From positions 114,443 through 178,442 of the forward strand of contig DIWU01000008.1 of NCBI GenBank assembly GCA_002428525.1: 64,000 bases of DNA, given 5' to 3'. Below are positions 9,901 to 17,355 of this stretch, piece by piece. The DNA comes from a bacterium UBP14_UBA6098 (GTDB lineage Bacteria > UBP14 > UBA6098). A program made the translations under genes and the position numbers. The notes under the pieces were generated by a model that did no database searches, was not told the DNA's origin, and saw nothing but the letters and a program-made list of their open reading frames with translations. Numbering within the stretch: the first letter of the stretch is position 1; each line of letters starts with the position of its first letter.

Positions 9901-10639
9901 TCTTGCCTTCGGGGATTGTCGTGATCGACAGGAACATGCTCGGAACCGAGAAGCCTGCGATATTCAACGAGATCGATGCGGCATCGATCGGCGACATCGC
10001 ATCGAGGACATCGACAGAGAGCGTTGTCGTTGTTTCGGGGACATCGACCGCACCATCCGCCGGATGCCAGTTTGTGAAATACGGTGGAAGTGTATCGACA
10101 TCGGGGATAACCCGAGTATAGCGAACTTGCACCTTATTCATCACGCCGTTTCCGGTGATGGATGCCAGCGAGTTCATGTTGTGAGCCTCTGCCCAGTTGA
10201 CATCGCCGCCGATGAAGGCGGTGTCGATGAGGAATACGCCGTCGGCGGGGATCAGCGAGGGGTCCCATGCGACTGTGACATTGTCCATATATGTGACGCC
10301 TGCCCAGACAATATCCCAGACGATAGTATCGGCGAAAGAGCTACGGCCGTCGGTCATGAGCTTATCGATGTAGTAATAGGTCGGATCATCGAGAGGAAAA
10401 GAGACATTGAGTCCCGTGGGCGGCGGCGGGGGTGCGGCCTTGTCAACGACAAAGGAATCCGAACCGACGATTACAGTAGAGTCATAAAGATCAGAACCGT
10501 AAACACTTGTTTGTGCAGTGATAATTCTGGCAGAATCCGGGTGAGTATAGATTCTGAATGGAATATTCCATTCTGCGGCGATTGCGGAGACCGCAAGAGC
10601 GATCATGAGAGCGGTGAACAATAGAAACCTGTTCCGCAT
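6974..10639 (-). CDS. Giant exported multidomain protein, paralogue of its downstream neighbour
   Basis: The 1221-aa protein has a signal peptide (hydrophobic core FLLFTALMIALAVSAIAA). Domains in order: one copy of the ~140-aa module found three times in the neighbouring protein (PPPPPTG, then an aromatic patch, then LMTDGR); an Ig-like domain (about 185-285); three carboxypeptidase-regulatory-like domains (about 293-535); an interrupted FN3-like region holding a jelly-roll-like insert; a glutamine-amidotransferase/ThuA-like domain with YLRKGGNLFIEGAD (about 860-1120); and an NPFN sorting tail ending KRMILLK. ATG at 10639 follows AGGAGG. It has its own promoter and terminator, so it is a single-gene unit. 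Shared architecture suggests duplication of an ancestral surface protein. Enzymatic function is unknown. Confidence 0.85.
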   Translation of the reverse strand: MRNRFLLFTALMIALAVSAIAAEWNIPFRIYTHPDSARIITAQTSVYGSDLYDSTVIVGSDSFVVDKAAPPPPPTGLNVSFPLDDPTYYYIDKLMTDGRSSFADTIVWDIVWAGVTYMDNVTVAWDPSLIPADGVFLIDTAFIGGDVNWAEAHNMNSLASITGNGVMNKVQVRYTRVIPDVDTLPPYFTNWHPADGAVDVPETTTTLSVDVLDAMSPIDAASISLNIAGFSVPSMFLSITTIPEGKRVSASTGGLITLPPDSTITCIACAQDTARNRACDTISFTTRDTAVTTYCVDGTVTIGGLSDHSGSLVIIGAYHDTTDAAGYYTVCAPEGSYRLYVISADGRNDSLDIVLDHDQTHNFNFPATIADISGTVMLDGASSHGGTTVTETGSGITATTNAVGQYLLEDVPLGRVYVRAAHTDYEAKVDTFDLARDTTGVDFLLFPVTSTYSVTGIITLEGTTVHTGTNVNLSNGLGYDEDRTTNGAGYFSFTGVPAGGYTLIATHTDYETFDTTLTVVSDLVVNRMLEEAPTVFLNPPSNLQSTTRPCWPGAFNLITWDPPMAADTVKLAHCSGRGFGDTRWGGFSMYYGYGWANGGYAMPFVAPRAGMTLSKIRMAMHPYSYNKNSIISVWAESDTGGPGEVLWSSTVAMRDTSEGWVYINIPGGVTVGTDPFFVGWKDPTDTDVLYIMYDYTSPDTLAWIHYSYDSSWSWEGENVDMADGDFAIECYVSGGSRGIDDDLTSIEMREALQSTKRSKIRPAKTLVERNHRPLTIEGPNIDLHSVTSISPRTRPADAPTGYRLYRHTAPFTDVSVAEFVADLPDTAPYYLDSDDIDDVTYYYGMTATYPTGTSPLCPLAKGYNRNPPDGTNVLLVDWCGGWQLDALGWEWDSSDSLVTLLRNAGFTGDSLYITGEQERLYGFSLADDTDPLYDLIVITWAPLSSSGWLGPRMRGPEWRKIDDYLRKGGNLFIEGADAMEILSGDGYATNQYDSLYTMLGVNFQDGGSASLDTGNVRLLTGAPPLFTLADSVEYSLSTISDFGVDEFEHSMGSGATTVLFSQVIGPMPHATNGRGVWKGTATYKTYVQSPYFGAIIDIPTVGSNEILFERLLDGFGINPAVPEGKQSLPGEMTLYANVPNPFNAATDIYFDIARAGEFELSVFDMMGKQVANLASGRMMAGTHRISWDGRDISGQTVQSGVYFYRLKGDAGSVTKRMILLK

Positions 10640-10696
10640 ACATCCTCCTGTTCAAGTTGAGCTTTAATCGTTAATCATACATACTATATTTGTAAT

Positions 10697-10725
10697 AAAT
10701 TAAATCTACTGCCCCTAAATGTCAA
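10697..10725 (-). promoter_or_regulatory. Sigma-70-type promoter for the 1221-aa exported protein gene
   Basis: On the minus strand a consensus TTGACA (-35, 10725-10720) is followed by exactly 17 nt and TAATTT (-10, 10702-10697), which puts transcription start about 50 nt before the ATG at 10639. The surrounding DNA is AT-rich and non-coding. Confidence 0.6.
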
Positions 10726-10783
10726 GGTTATTATTTATACATAAATATTTCGTTTAACTCTCAGTTGTGGTTTTATGTTAAAT

Positions 10784-10812
10784 AAAAAAAGGCGGGATGC
10801 CCCGCCTTTTTA
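10784..10812. terminator. Terminator after the aminotransferase gene, symmetric on both strands
   Basis: GGCGGG (10791-10796) pairs with CCCGCC (10801-10806) around a four-base loop. Flanking A- and T-tracts extend the stem by four A-T pairs and give a T-run in either direction. It lies about 20 nt past the stop of the minus-strand aminotransferase gene. Confidence 0.85.
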
Positions 10813-10829
10813 CTCGCGTATTTAACGAT

Positions 10830-12023
10830 CTAAGAATTTAAGGCCTCTTGGAAAAGCTCTCCGAGGCGCTTCATGCCGATCTCGATCTCTTCCTCGTTGG
10901 CCTTGCTGAAGTTGAGACGCATCGAGTTGTCCCCGCCGCCGTCGGGATAGAAGGCCATTCCCGGAATATAGGCGACCAGCTTCTCGACCGCCTTCGGCAT
11001 CAGCTCGGTGGCGTTGATCTTCTCAGGAAGGCTGACCCACAGGAAAAGCCCGCCGGTCGGCTCGGTGAATGTGACGCCCTCGGGGAAGTATTTGCGCATG
11101 GCGGCAACCATGACATCGCGGCGGCGGGCGTAAAGTTTGCGAACCTTCTCGACATGGCCGTCGAGCGCGCCGGTTTTCATGAATTCGTAAACAACATGTT
11201 GCGCAAAAGTATTTGTGTGAAGGTCTGCGCCCTGTTTCATCTTGACGCAACGGTCGAAACATTCGTTATTCGGTGCTATGAGCCATGCGATTCTCAGCCC
11301 CGGAGCAAGCAGTTTGCTGAATGTGCCAAGCATGATGACATTCTCCGGCGCCAGTGAGAACATATGCTCCGGCACTTTGCCCTCGAAGGACAGCTCGCTG
11401 TAGGGGTCGTCCTCGACGACCGGGGTGTTGTATTTTTTCGCAAGCTTGAGAATCTCTTTGCGGCGCGGCACCGGAATAGTCCGCCCGTCGGGGTTTTGGA
11501 AGGTCGGGACGAGATAGATGAGCTTCGGGGATTTTTCGACGAGGATCTCCTCCAAGCCCTCGACGACCATACCGTCGTCGTCCGAGGGGAGGGTCGCGTA
11601 TTTCGGCCCGAAGGCATTAAATGCCTGAATAGCACCGAGATAGGTCGGCCGAGCGGTGACGACATAATCCCCCTCGTCGATGAAGGCGCTACCCAACAAA
11701 TGCAAGCCCTGCTGGCTTCCGCCGGTGATGAGAATCTTGTCGGCGGTGCAGGGGACACCGATCTTGTTCATGCGCTCCGCTATGGCCTCGCGAAGGGGCG
11801 TATAGCCCTCGGTCGTGCCGTATTGAAGTGCCTCATCTGGCCGCTCGGTGAGAACCTTTCTGCAGGCCTCGATCAGCTCCTCCACAGGGAAGAGCTCCGG
11901 CGCGGGCATTCCGCCGCCGAAGCTGAGGACACCCGGTTTGGCCGTTAATTTGAGCGACTCGCGAATAATGCTCGATTTCATCGCTAAAGCCCGCTTGCTG
12001 AAGCGCCATGAGGAATTAGACAT
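10830..12023 (-). CDS. PLP-dependent aminotransferase, class I/II (2-aminoadipate/MocR-type branch)
   Basis: A 397-aa fold-type I aminotransferase that should move an amino group between an amino acid and a 2-oxo acid in the cytoplasm. Landmarks: LSFGGGMPAPELFP near the N-terminus, LQYGTTEGYTPLREAIAER, GSQQGLHLLG, NPDGRTIP, EDDPYSEL, and the PLP-binding lysine in GTFSKLLAPGLRIAW. This pattern fits the LysN/kynurenine-aminotransferase-like group rather than AspC. The substrate cannot be fixed from sequence; aromatic and branched-chain amino acids or 2-aminoadipate are all possible. I chose ATG at 12023, preceded by GAAAGGGG, over a TTG fifteen bases upstream. It is monocistronic with its own terminator and is divergent from mazG. 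Confidence 0.88.
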   Translation of the reverse strand: MSNSSWRFSKRALAMKSSIIRESLKLTAKPGVLSFGGGMPAPELFPVEELIEACRKVLTERPDEALQYGTTEGYTPLREAIAERMNKIGVPCTADKILITGGSQQGLHLLGSAFIDEGDYVVTARPTYLGAIQAFNAFGPKYATLPSDDDGMVVEGLEEILVEKSPKLIYLVPTFQNPDGRTIPVPRRKEILKLAKKYNTPVVEDDPYSELSFEGKVPEHMFSLAPENVIMLGTFSKLLAPGLRIAWLIAPNNECFDRCVKMKQGADLHTNTFAQHVVYEFMKTGALDGHVEKVRKLYARRRDVMVAAMRKYFPEGVTFTEPTGGLFLWVSLPEKINATELMPKAVEKLVAYIPGMAFYPDGGGDNSMRLNFSKANEEEIEIGMKRLGELFQEALNS

Positions 12024-12336
12024 ACCGACCCCTTTCAATTAATTGGAAACCTTTGTGAAATATGAAACTATGAGAACCCGAGGAACGATAACAAAGAAAG
12101 GCCGAAGCGGCGAAAAGGTAATATGCAAATTGTTCTCGCGATTAATCGTCGATCAACTAAATAATTTAAACACTATTTACTTTTTAGCAAGTAGAAAATC
12201 TCACAATCGGCCGAGACCGATCGCCCGATCGAATTTCCACGGCATCGAGACCGAGGCTCCAAATTGAGTTCGAGCGAAACCCGTCCTTGCATTTTCGGCG
12301 AAAAGCTATATTTTGAATATCGACAATTGGAGGAAA
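12024..12336. promoter_or_regulatory. Divergent intergenic region between the aminotransferase and mazG
   Basis: About 313 nt without a convincing gene. It must hold two outward promoters. Toward mazG there is a TATATT at 12307-12312, but the only TTGCAT upstream (12287-12292) is 14 nt away, shorter than usual, so the assignment is weak. I see no convincing hexamer pair for the aminotransferase side and no riboswitch-like structure. Confidence 0.3.
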
Positions 12337-13125
12337 ATGAACGAATTTAATGAATTTTCAAGGCTCGTCGAGGTAGTCGATCGCCTTCGCGGCGAGGGCG
12401 GATGCCCTTGGGACAAGGCCCAAACCCACGATTCGGTTAAACCCTACCTCATCGAGGAGGCCTTCGAGGTCATCGAGGCACTCGAAGCCCACGACGACAG
12501 CGCGTTTTGCGAGGAGTTGGGCGATGTGCTTCTGCATATCGTCTTTCACGCAAGAATCGCCGCAGAGCGCGGCGCTTTCGACATCGAGGACATCTCGAGG
12601 GGCATCGTGGAAAAGCTGATAACAAGGCATCCCCATGTCTTCGCCGACGGCTCGGCCAAGACCGCCGGCGAGGTTCTCGAGGAATGGGAGCGAATCAAGC
12701 TTCGCGAGAAGAAGGCCAAGCGCGGGCGCTCCTCGCTCCTCGAAGGTCTGCCGATTTCCATGCCGTCGCTTCTCGTCGCGCAACGGATTCAGGAGAAGGC
12801 CTCGCGAATAGGCTTCGATTGGCCGAACATCGAGCCGGTTTGGGATAAGGTTCGCGAGGAGTTCGCGGAATTGGAGAAGGCCTATATTTCCCGCGATTTC
12901 GACGAGATCGAATCCGAGCTGGGGGATTTCCTTTTCTCGATCACCAACCTCGCCCGATTCTTGGATATCTCCAGCGAGATGGCCCTTCGAAAGACAATCG
13001 CCAAGTTCACACGGCGGTTCTCATATGTCGAGCGGATGGTCAAAGAGAAGGGCCTCGACAGGCCGGGCCTCGATGTTCTCGATGTTTTCTGGGAAGAGGC
13101 GAAACAGCTTGAAAGGCAAGGCTGA
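12337..13125 (+). CDS. mazG: Nucleoside triphosphate pyrophosphohydrolase MazG
   Basis: Two-domain MazG enzyme of 262 aa, which hydrolyses (d)NTPs to monophosphate and PPi and is generally seen as house-cleaning or stress-related. The first all-alpha NTP-PPase domain carries GGCPWDKAQTHDSVKPYLIE, EEAFEVIEAL and EELGDVLLHI (the EExxE..ExxD metal-binding pattern). The second repeats it as REEFAELEKA and ESELGDFLFS. ATG at 12337 follows GGAGG with unusually tight 3-nt spacing; an upstream in-frame TTG (12313) has no ribosome site. Its stop overlaps the archease start by one base, making it first in a four-gene operon. Confidence 0.93.
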   Translation: MNEFNEFSRLVEVVDRLRGEGGCPWDKAQTHDSVKPYLIEEAFEVIEALEAHDDSAFCEELGDVLLHIVFHARIAAERGAFDIEDISRGIVEKLITRHPHVFADGSAKTAGEVLEEWERIKLREKKAKRGRSSLLEGLPISMPSLLVAQRIQEKASRIGFDWPNIEPVWDKVREEFAELEKAYISRDFDEIESELGDFLFSITNLARFLDISSEMALRKTIAKFTRRFSYVERMVKEKGLDRPGLDVLDVFWEEAKQLERQG

Positions 13126-13544
13126 TGGCATTTTCCGTCGAAAGGATCGACCACGACGCTGACATCGGAATTATTGTCCGCGCTGAGAATATCGAGGAGC
13201 TTTTCAGGGGTGCCGCATTGGGGATGCTCGAGATTCTGATCGATACGGCGAAAATCGAGAGCCGAACTATAAGAATCGTCTCAGCCAAGGGCAAAAAGAC
13301 AGAGCTGTTGCTCCTGAACTTCCTCAGCGAGATTCTCGATCTCGTGCTTTACGACGGCTTCGCGGCGCTGGATGTTCAGGTCGGGGAGGTCAGCGAGAAT
13401 TTCGTTGTGGCCGAGGTCGCCGGGCAGAGGACATTGCCCGAAAACGCGATTATCAGGGAAATAAAGGGCGTCACCTATCATATGCTCTCGGTCGGCGAAA
13501 CCGTCGAGGGCGGTTTCGAGGCGCGGGTTATTTTTGACCTTTAA
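13125..13544 (+). CDS. Archease family protein
   Basis: A 139-aa small acidic protein of the archease family, a cofactor that speeds guanylylation of the RNA ligase RtcB. It has the N-terminal HDADIGI (family H-x-A-D-x-G acidic centre), EELFRGAALGM, LLNFLSEILDLV and the C-terminal EIKGVTYHML and ARVIFDL. Length is standard. ATG overlaps the mazG stop as TGATG, so it is translationally coupled. No rtcB is present in the window, and the partner must be elsewhere if it exists. Confidence 0.88.
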   Translation: MAFSVERIDHDADIGIIVRAENIEELFRGAALGMLEILIDTAKIESRTIRIVSAKGKKTELLLLNFLSEILDLVLYDGFAALDVQVGEVSENFVVAEVAGQRTLPENAIIREIKGVTYHMLSVGETVEGGFEARVIFDL

Positions 13545-13556
13545 ATTGGACAAAAA

Positions 13557-14240
13557 ATGGGCATTAAAGAAAACATCGAGGCTCTAAACTCCGAGATTGC
13601 AAAACACTGCGATTCCTGCGGACGAAACCCGAACGAGATCGTCCTCGTCGCCGCGAGCAAATATGTTGACGCGGGCGGCGTCGCAGAGGCCTATTCCGCG
13701 GGGCTCCGAAACTTCGGGGAGAACCGGATACAGGATGCCTTGACCAAGATGGACGGGCTTCCGGAGGATATTAGCTGGCATATGATCGGCCATCTGCAGG
13801 GCAACAAGGCCGCGAAGGCCGTCGGCGCTTTCGACCTGATTCACTCGGTCGATTCGCGCGAGCTCGCGGACAGAATCGCCGATATCGCCTCTGAGCGGGG
13901 GATTGTGCAGTCGATCCTTCTTGAGGTCAATGTTTCCGGCGAGGACAGCAAGTTCGGTTTCAATGTCGAGGGGGCGAGGGCCTGTTTCTCCGAGATTTAC
14001 CGAGAGAAAAGCCTAAATCTATTGGGTTTTATGACAATGGCCCCCCTCACCGGCGACGAGGCGGCGATTCGCGCTACTTTTAGGGGTCTCCGCGAGCTTC
14101 GCGATTTGCTTCAAAGCGAGAATGGGATTGTGATTCCCGTCCTTTCGATGGGCATGACCAACGACTGGCGCATTGCGATCGAGGAGGGCGCGACGCATTT
14201 AAGGATCGGCTCGGCGATCTTCTTGGAGGGCAAGGCTTGA
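13557..14240 (+). CDS. YggS/PROSC-type PLP homeostasis protein
   Basis: A 227-aa non-catalytic fold-type III PLP carrier protein that buffers intracellular pyridoxal phosphate and influences amino-acid metabolism. Diagnostic elements: LVAASKYVD with the PLP lysine, NFGENRIQDALTKM, WHMIGHLQGNKA, LLEVNVSGEDSKFG, GFMTMAPLTG, SMGMTNDWRIAIEEG and HLRIGSAIF. Length is normal. It starts 12 nt after archease and overlaps the next gene by four bases (TTGA), consistent with one operon. Confidence 0.93.
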   Translation: MGIKENIEALNSEIAKHCDSCGRNPNEIVLVAASKYVDAGGVAEAYSAGLRNFGENRIQDALTKMDGLPEDISWHMIGHLQGNKAAKAVGAFDLIHSVDSRELADRIADIASERGIVQSILLEVNVSGEDSKFGFNVEGARACFSEIYREKSLNLLGFMTMAPLTGDEAAIRATFRGLRELRDLLQSENGIVIPVLSMGMTNDWRIAIEEGATHLRIGSAIFLEGKA

Positions 14241-15055
14241 GGTCTCTCGGAATCGGAATAATCGGCGCCGGCCGCGTGGGAGGTGCTTTGGCTTCGGTGC
14301 TTTCACACCGCGGATGGCGTATTGTCGGTGTGTTCGACCTCGACGAGGCCCGGGCTCGAGAGGCGGCGAGGGCTATTTCCTGCGGGGTCTTCGAGTCGGC
14401 GGAAAGGCTTGCCGATCGTTCGGAGATTTTGTTTTTGACTGTTCCCGACGACGCTCTGGTCGGGCTTTGCGAGGATCTCGGGGACTACGGGGATTTCCGC
14501 GCGAGGTTCTTATTCAATACCAGCGGGATTTTGCCGGCCAAGGTGATGCATCTCGCCGGTCTCGATCGCTCGGTTTACAGCATCCACCCCTTCGGCGGAA
14601 TCGCGGGTTTTCGCGAGGGCGAGAATCCCTTTTCGGGGCTGTTTTTCGGTTGCGAGGGTGACGAGCCCTCGCGCGAGCTTGCCGCGAAGATCGTTTCCGA
14701 CCTCGAGGGGATATCTGTCGAAATCGACTGGAGTAAGAAAACGGCCTATCATCTCGCGGCCAGCCTCGTTGCGAACCACGGCTTTGCGCTGTTCGAGGTT
14801 TGCACAGATCTTCTGCGGCTTTCGGGAATTCCAGCCGATAGCGCGGCCGAGATGACCGTCAATATCGCGAAAAGAGCGATTTCCAACTTTGAAAAACTCG
14901 GTTTTAAAGACGGCCTTACCGGCCCGGTCGTTCGCCGCGACTTCACGACTATCGCCCAACATATCGCGATCGCCGGCGAAACCGGAAACCTCGAGCTTTA
15001 CCTCGCCGGATTAAATAAAATCAATCGATTGCTCGCGGAAAAGAAGAAGGACTAA
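14237..15055 (+). CDS. Rossmann-fold, DUF2520-containing oxidoreductase
   Basis: A 272-aa probable NAD(P)-dependent dehydrogenase. The N-terminal Rossmann domain begins GIGIIGAGRVGGALASVL and includes FLTVPDDALVGLC and NTSGILPAK. The helical C-terminal DUF2520 domain contains HPFGGIAGF, the AYHLAASLVANHGFALFE helix and GPVVRRD. The family resembles 6-phosphogluconate/pantoate-type dehydrogenases but its substrate is not established. It lies beside panC/panB, although convergently, so no ketopantoate reductase role is implied. The start is TTG in a four-base TTGA overlap with the PLP protein stop. Its own stop codon overlaps the panC stop on the other strand (CTAA, 15052-15055). Confidence 0.85.
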   Translation: MRSLGIGIIGAGRVGGALASVLSHRGWRIVGVFDLDEARAREAARAISCGVFESAERLADRSEILFLTVPDDALVGLCEDLGDYGDFRARFLFNTSGILPAKVMHLAGLDRSVYSIHPFGGIAGFREGENPFSGLFFGCEGDEPSRELAAKIVSDLEGISVEIDWSKKTAYHLAASLVANHGFALFEVCTDLLRLSGIPADSAAEMTVNIAKRAISNFEKLGFKDGLTGPVVRRDFTTIAQHIAIAGETGNLELYLAGLNKINRLLAEKKKD

Positions 15056-15903
15056 AACCCGGCCTCGATGTTGTCGATAAGGCGCGCCCTTCCGAGCTTC
15101 GCGGCGAGTGCTATCAGGACTTTGCCGGAAGCGGGATTTATCACCGGCGCGAGCGTTTCCCTGTCCACAATCTCGATATAGTCGATCTCGAACGGCCCCG
15201 CCGACTCGATTCTGTCGCGCATCACCCTGATTAAAGCGGCCGAGTCCTGCGCGTTGCCGTTCTCGATGCGGTCCTTCGCGAAAAGGAGTGTGCGATAAAG
15301 TGCCGGAGCGGCTTCGCGTTCGGCCGGGTTGAGGTATGAGTTTCGGCTGGACATCGCGAGGCCGTCGCGCTCGCGCACAGTTTCCGCGCCGATAATTTCG
15401 ATAGGGAAATTCAGATCCTGCGCCATTCTCCGGATAATCGCAAGCTGTTGGAAATCCTTTTTGCCGAAGACTGCGAGGTCGGGCTGGACGATATTGAACA
15501 GCTTCGCGACCACAGTCGCGACGCCGTCGAAATGCCCCGGGCGCGAACGCCCGCAAAGCGGCTCTCTGAGGCCCTCGACGACAATCTTCGTCGAGTAACC
15601 CGCGGGGTAGATCAGTGAACTTTCGGGGTAGAAGATCAAATCGACGCCCTCGTTGGCACAGAGCGCTTCATCGCGGGGAAAATCGCGCGGATACGAGCCG
15701 AGGTCTTCGCCCTGCGCGAATTGCATCGGGTTCACGAAGATCGATACAACAGAGAAGTCGGTGCGCTTCTTCGCGATTTTCATCAAGGAAAGATGACCCT
15801 CGTGAAGAAAACCCATCGTAGGAACAAAGCCCACGGTCTTTCCGAGGCCCTTGATATAGGCGATTTTCTCTCGGAGAGGCGCTAAATTGTCGATAACTTC
15901 CAT
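15052..15903 (-). CDS. panC: Pantothenate synthetase
   Basis: ATP-dependent condensation of pantoate and beta-alanine to pantothenate, the last step before CoA assembly. The 283-aa protein shows VPTMGFLHEGHLSLM (ATP-binding HxGH), FVNPMQFAQGEDLGSYPRD (pantoate site), CGRSRPGHFDGVATVV, VFGKKDFQQLAIIRRM and RERDGLAMSSRNSYL (KMSKS-like loop). Length is typical. It starts 6 nt after panB, and the two form the end of the folB-folK-dNK-panB-panC operon. No panD or panE is in the window. Confidence 0.96.
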   Translation of the reverse strand: MEVIDNLAPLREKIAYIKGLGKTVGFVPTMGFLHEGHLSLMKIAKKRTDFSVVSIFVNPMQFAQGEDLGSYPRDFPRDEALCANEGVDLIFYPESSLIYPAGYSTKIVVEGLREPLCGRSRPGHFDGVATVVAKLFNIVQPDLAVFGKKDFQQLAIIRRMAQDLNFPIEIIGAETVRERDGLAMSSRNSYLNPAEREAAPALYRTLLFAKDRIENGNAQDSAALIRVMRDRIESAGPFEIDYIEIVDRETLAPVINPASGKVLIALAAKLGRARLIDNIEAGF

Positions 15904-15909
15904 GATAGT

Positions 15910-16707
15910 TTAATAACTCTCTTCTTCCGAAGGAAAGGCGCCGTTTTTGACATCTGAGACATAATTTTCGACAGACGTAGTTATTATATTGGATAATTCA
16001 GCGTATCTTCTGACGAATTTAGGTTTAAACTCGTCGAATAGGCCAAGCAGGTCATTAACAACGAGGATCTGCCCGTCGCATTCCGCGCCGGCGCCGATCC
16101 CGATAATCGGAATCGATAGGGATTCCGAGACCTTCGCGGCAAGCTCCGCCGGCACCTTTTCGAGGACTATCGAGAAAACTCCGGCGTCCTCCAGAGCGAG
16201 CGCCGCATCGAGGACACGCTCGGCCTCGACCTCGGTTTTGCCGACAAGCCTGTAACCGCCGAATTTATTGACCGATTGCGGTGTCATTCCGAGGTGACCC
16301 ATCACAGGAATTCCCGCGTCGATGATCGCCTCGATATGCCCGCGAAATGCCCTTCCGCCCTCGAGCTTGACCGCTTGAGCACCGGCTCGTATCATTTCCC
16401 CCGAGGACAAGACAGCATCGCGAACCGAGGGCTGGTAGCTCATAAAGGGCAAATCGCCCACCACGAGCGCTCGTTCGGTTCCGGCCGAGACGGCTCGGAT
16501 ATGCGGCAACATCGTTTCGAGGCGAAGTGTGAGAGTGCTTTTCTCGCCGAAAATAACCATATTCATTGAATCGCCGACGAGGATGATATCGACGCCGGCA
16601 CGGTCGAGGAATTTTGCCGTGAAATAATCGTAGGCCGCCAGTGCGGCGATCTGCTCGCCGCGCTTTTTAAATTCGAGAATGCTACGGACATTGAGCCTGT
16701 CAGCCAT
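15910..16707 (-). CDS. panB: Ketopantoate hydroxymethyltransferase
   Basis: Transfers a hydroxymethyl group from methylene-tetrahydrofolate to 2-oxoisovalerate, giving ketopantoate. The 265-aa TIM-barrel protein has ALAAYDYFTAKFLDRAG, the Mg-binding VGDSMNMVIFG, VVGDLPFMSYQ, AVKLEGGRAF, MGHLGMTPQSVNKFGGY, SIVLEKVPAELA and IIGIGAGAECDGQILVVNDLLG. ATG follows GGGGGTGAGTT. Its folate cofactor links it functionally to the upstream folB and folK in the same operon. Confidence 0.96.
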   Translation of the reverse strand: MADRLNVRSILEFKKRGEQIAALAAYDYFTAKFLDRAGVDIILVGDSMNMVIFGEKSTLTLRLETMLPHIRAVSAGTERALVVGDLPFMSYQPSVRDAVLSSGEMIRAGAQAVKLEGGRAFRGHIEAIIDAGIPVMGHLGMTPQSVNKFGGYRLVGKTEVEAERVLDAALALEDAGVFSIVLEKVPAELAAKVSESLSIPIIGIGAGAECDGQILVVNDLLGLFDEFKPKFVRRYAELSNIITTSVENYVSDVKNGAFPSEEESY

Positions 16708-16710
16708 AAC

Positions 16711-17355
16711 TCACCCCCAGAGCATAGCGTCCGGATTGTAGAATTCGGTGCCGATCACAGTCCGGCCGAGGCGCTGGAAAAGGTCCTCGATGACGGCGTC
16801 GTTCTCCAGATCGAGCCGATCGGTATTGATGACTAAGAGCGGCGACTCGGTATAGTGGAAAAAGAAGTGTTCATAGGCCTCGGAGAGGTTCTCGATATAT
16901 TTCTCGGGAATCTTTTTTTCATAGGGGCGCGCGCGCTTGCGGATACGTCTCATCAGCGTCGAGGGGTCGGTTTGGAGATAGACCACAAGGTTCGGGTGGG
17001 GGATCTCGGAGGCGAGGTGTCGTTCGACCTCGTCGTAGAGCCTCATCTCGAGCTCCGAAAGGTTGATATTCGCGAAAATCCTGTCCTTCTCGAAGATATA
17101 GTCCGTGACAATCGTTTCGTGGAAAAGATCGTAATTATGGAGCTGGCTGAGCTGTTTATATCGGGATAACAGAAAGAAAATCTGGGTTGTGAAGGCGTTT
17201 TGAACCGGGTTCTTATAGAAATCGGACAAGAAGGGGTTCTCGTCGAAGCGTTCGAGCACGAGCCTGCCGTTGAACCTTTGGGAAAGGGCCTTTGCGAGAG
17301 TGGTCTTGCCCGCGCCGATAACTCCCTCGATAGCTATATAGTTTGGTTTTGCCAT
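16711..17355 (-). CDS. Deoxynucleoside kinase (dCK/dGK family)
   Basis: A 214-aa cytoplasmic kinase that phosphorylates salvaged deoxynucleosides at the 5' position. It has the P-loop IEGVIGAGKTTLAKAL, the ERFDENPFLSDFY motif, the ERS-region-like DYIFEKDRIFA, VVYLQTDPSTLMRRIRKRAR and a C-terminal YTESPLLVINTDRLD. This is the bacterial dGK/dAK-like subgroup; base preference cannot be read. I set ATG at 17355, just before the P-loop strand, so it overlaps the folK 3' end by 22 nt. The longer open frame upstream is folK out of frame. Confidence 0.9.
   Translation of the reverse strand: MAKPNYIAIEGVIGAGKTTLAKALSQRFNGRLVLERFDENPFLSDFYKNPVQNAFTTQIFFLLSRYKQLSQLHNYDLFHETIVTDYIFEKDRIFANINLSELEMRLYDEVERHLASEIPHPNLVVYLQTDPSTLMRRIRKRARPYEKKIPEKYIENLSEAYEHFFFHYTESPLLVINTDRLDLENDAVIEDLFQRLGRTVIGTEFYNPDAMLWG

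Noticed and set aside
9683..10624. 313-codon plus-strand open frame
   Set aside because: Antisense to the N-terminal half of the 1221-aa exported protein; composition unlike its neighbours.
10830..12023. Serine palmitoyltransferase to complete a ceramide pathway
   Set aside because: The motifs are those of class I/II aminotransferases of the LysN/KAT type, not of the alpha-oxoamine synthase family.
12043..12267. 74-codon plus-strand frame ahead of mazG
   Set aside because: No ribosome site, skewed composition with a low-complexity start, no family; it lies in the divergent promoter region.
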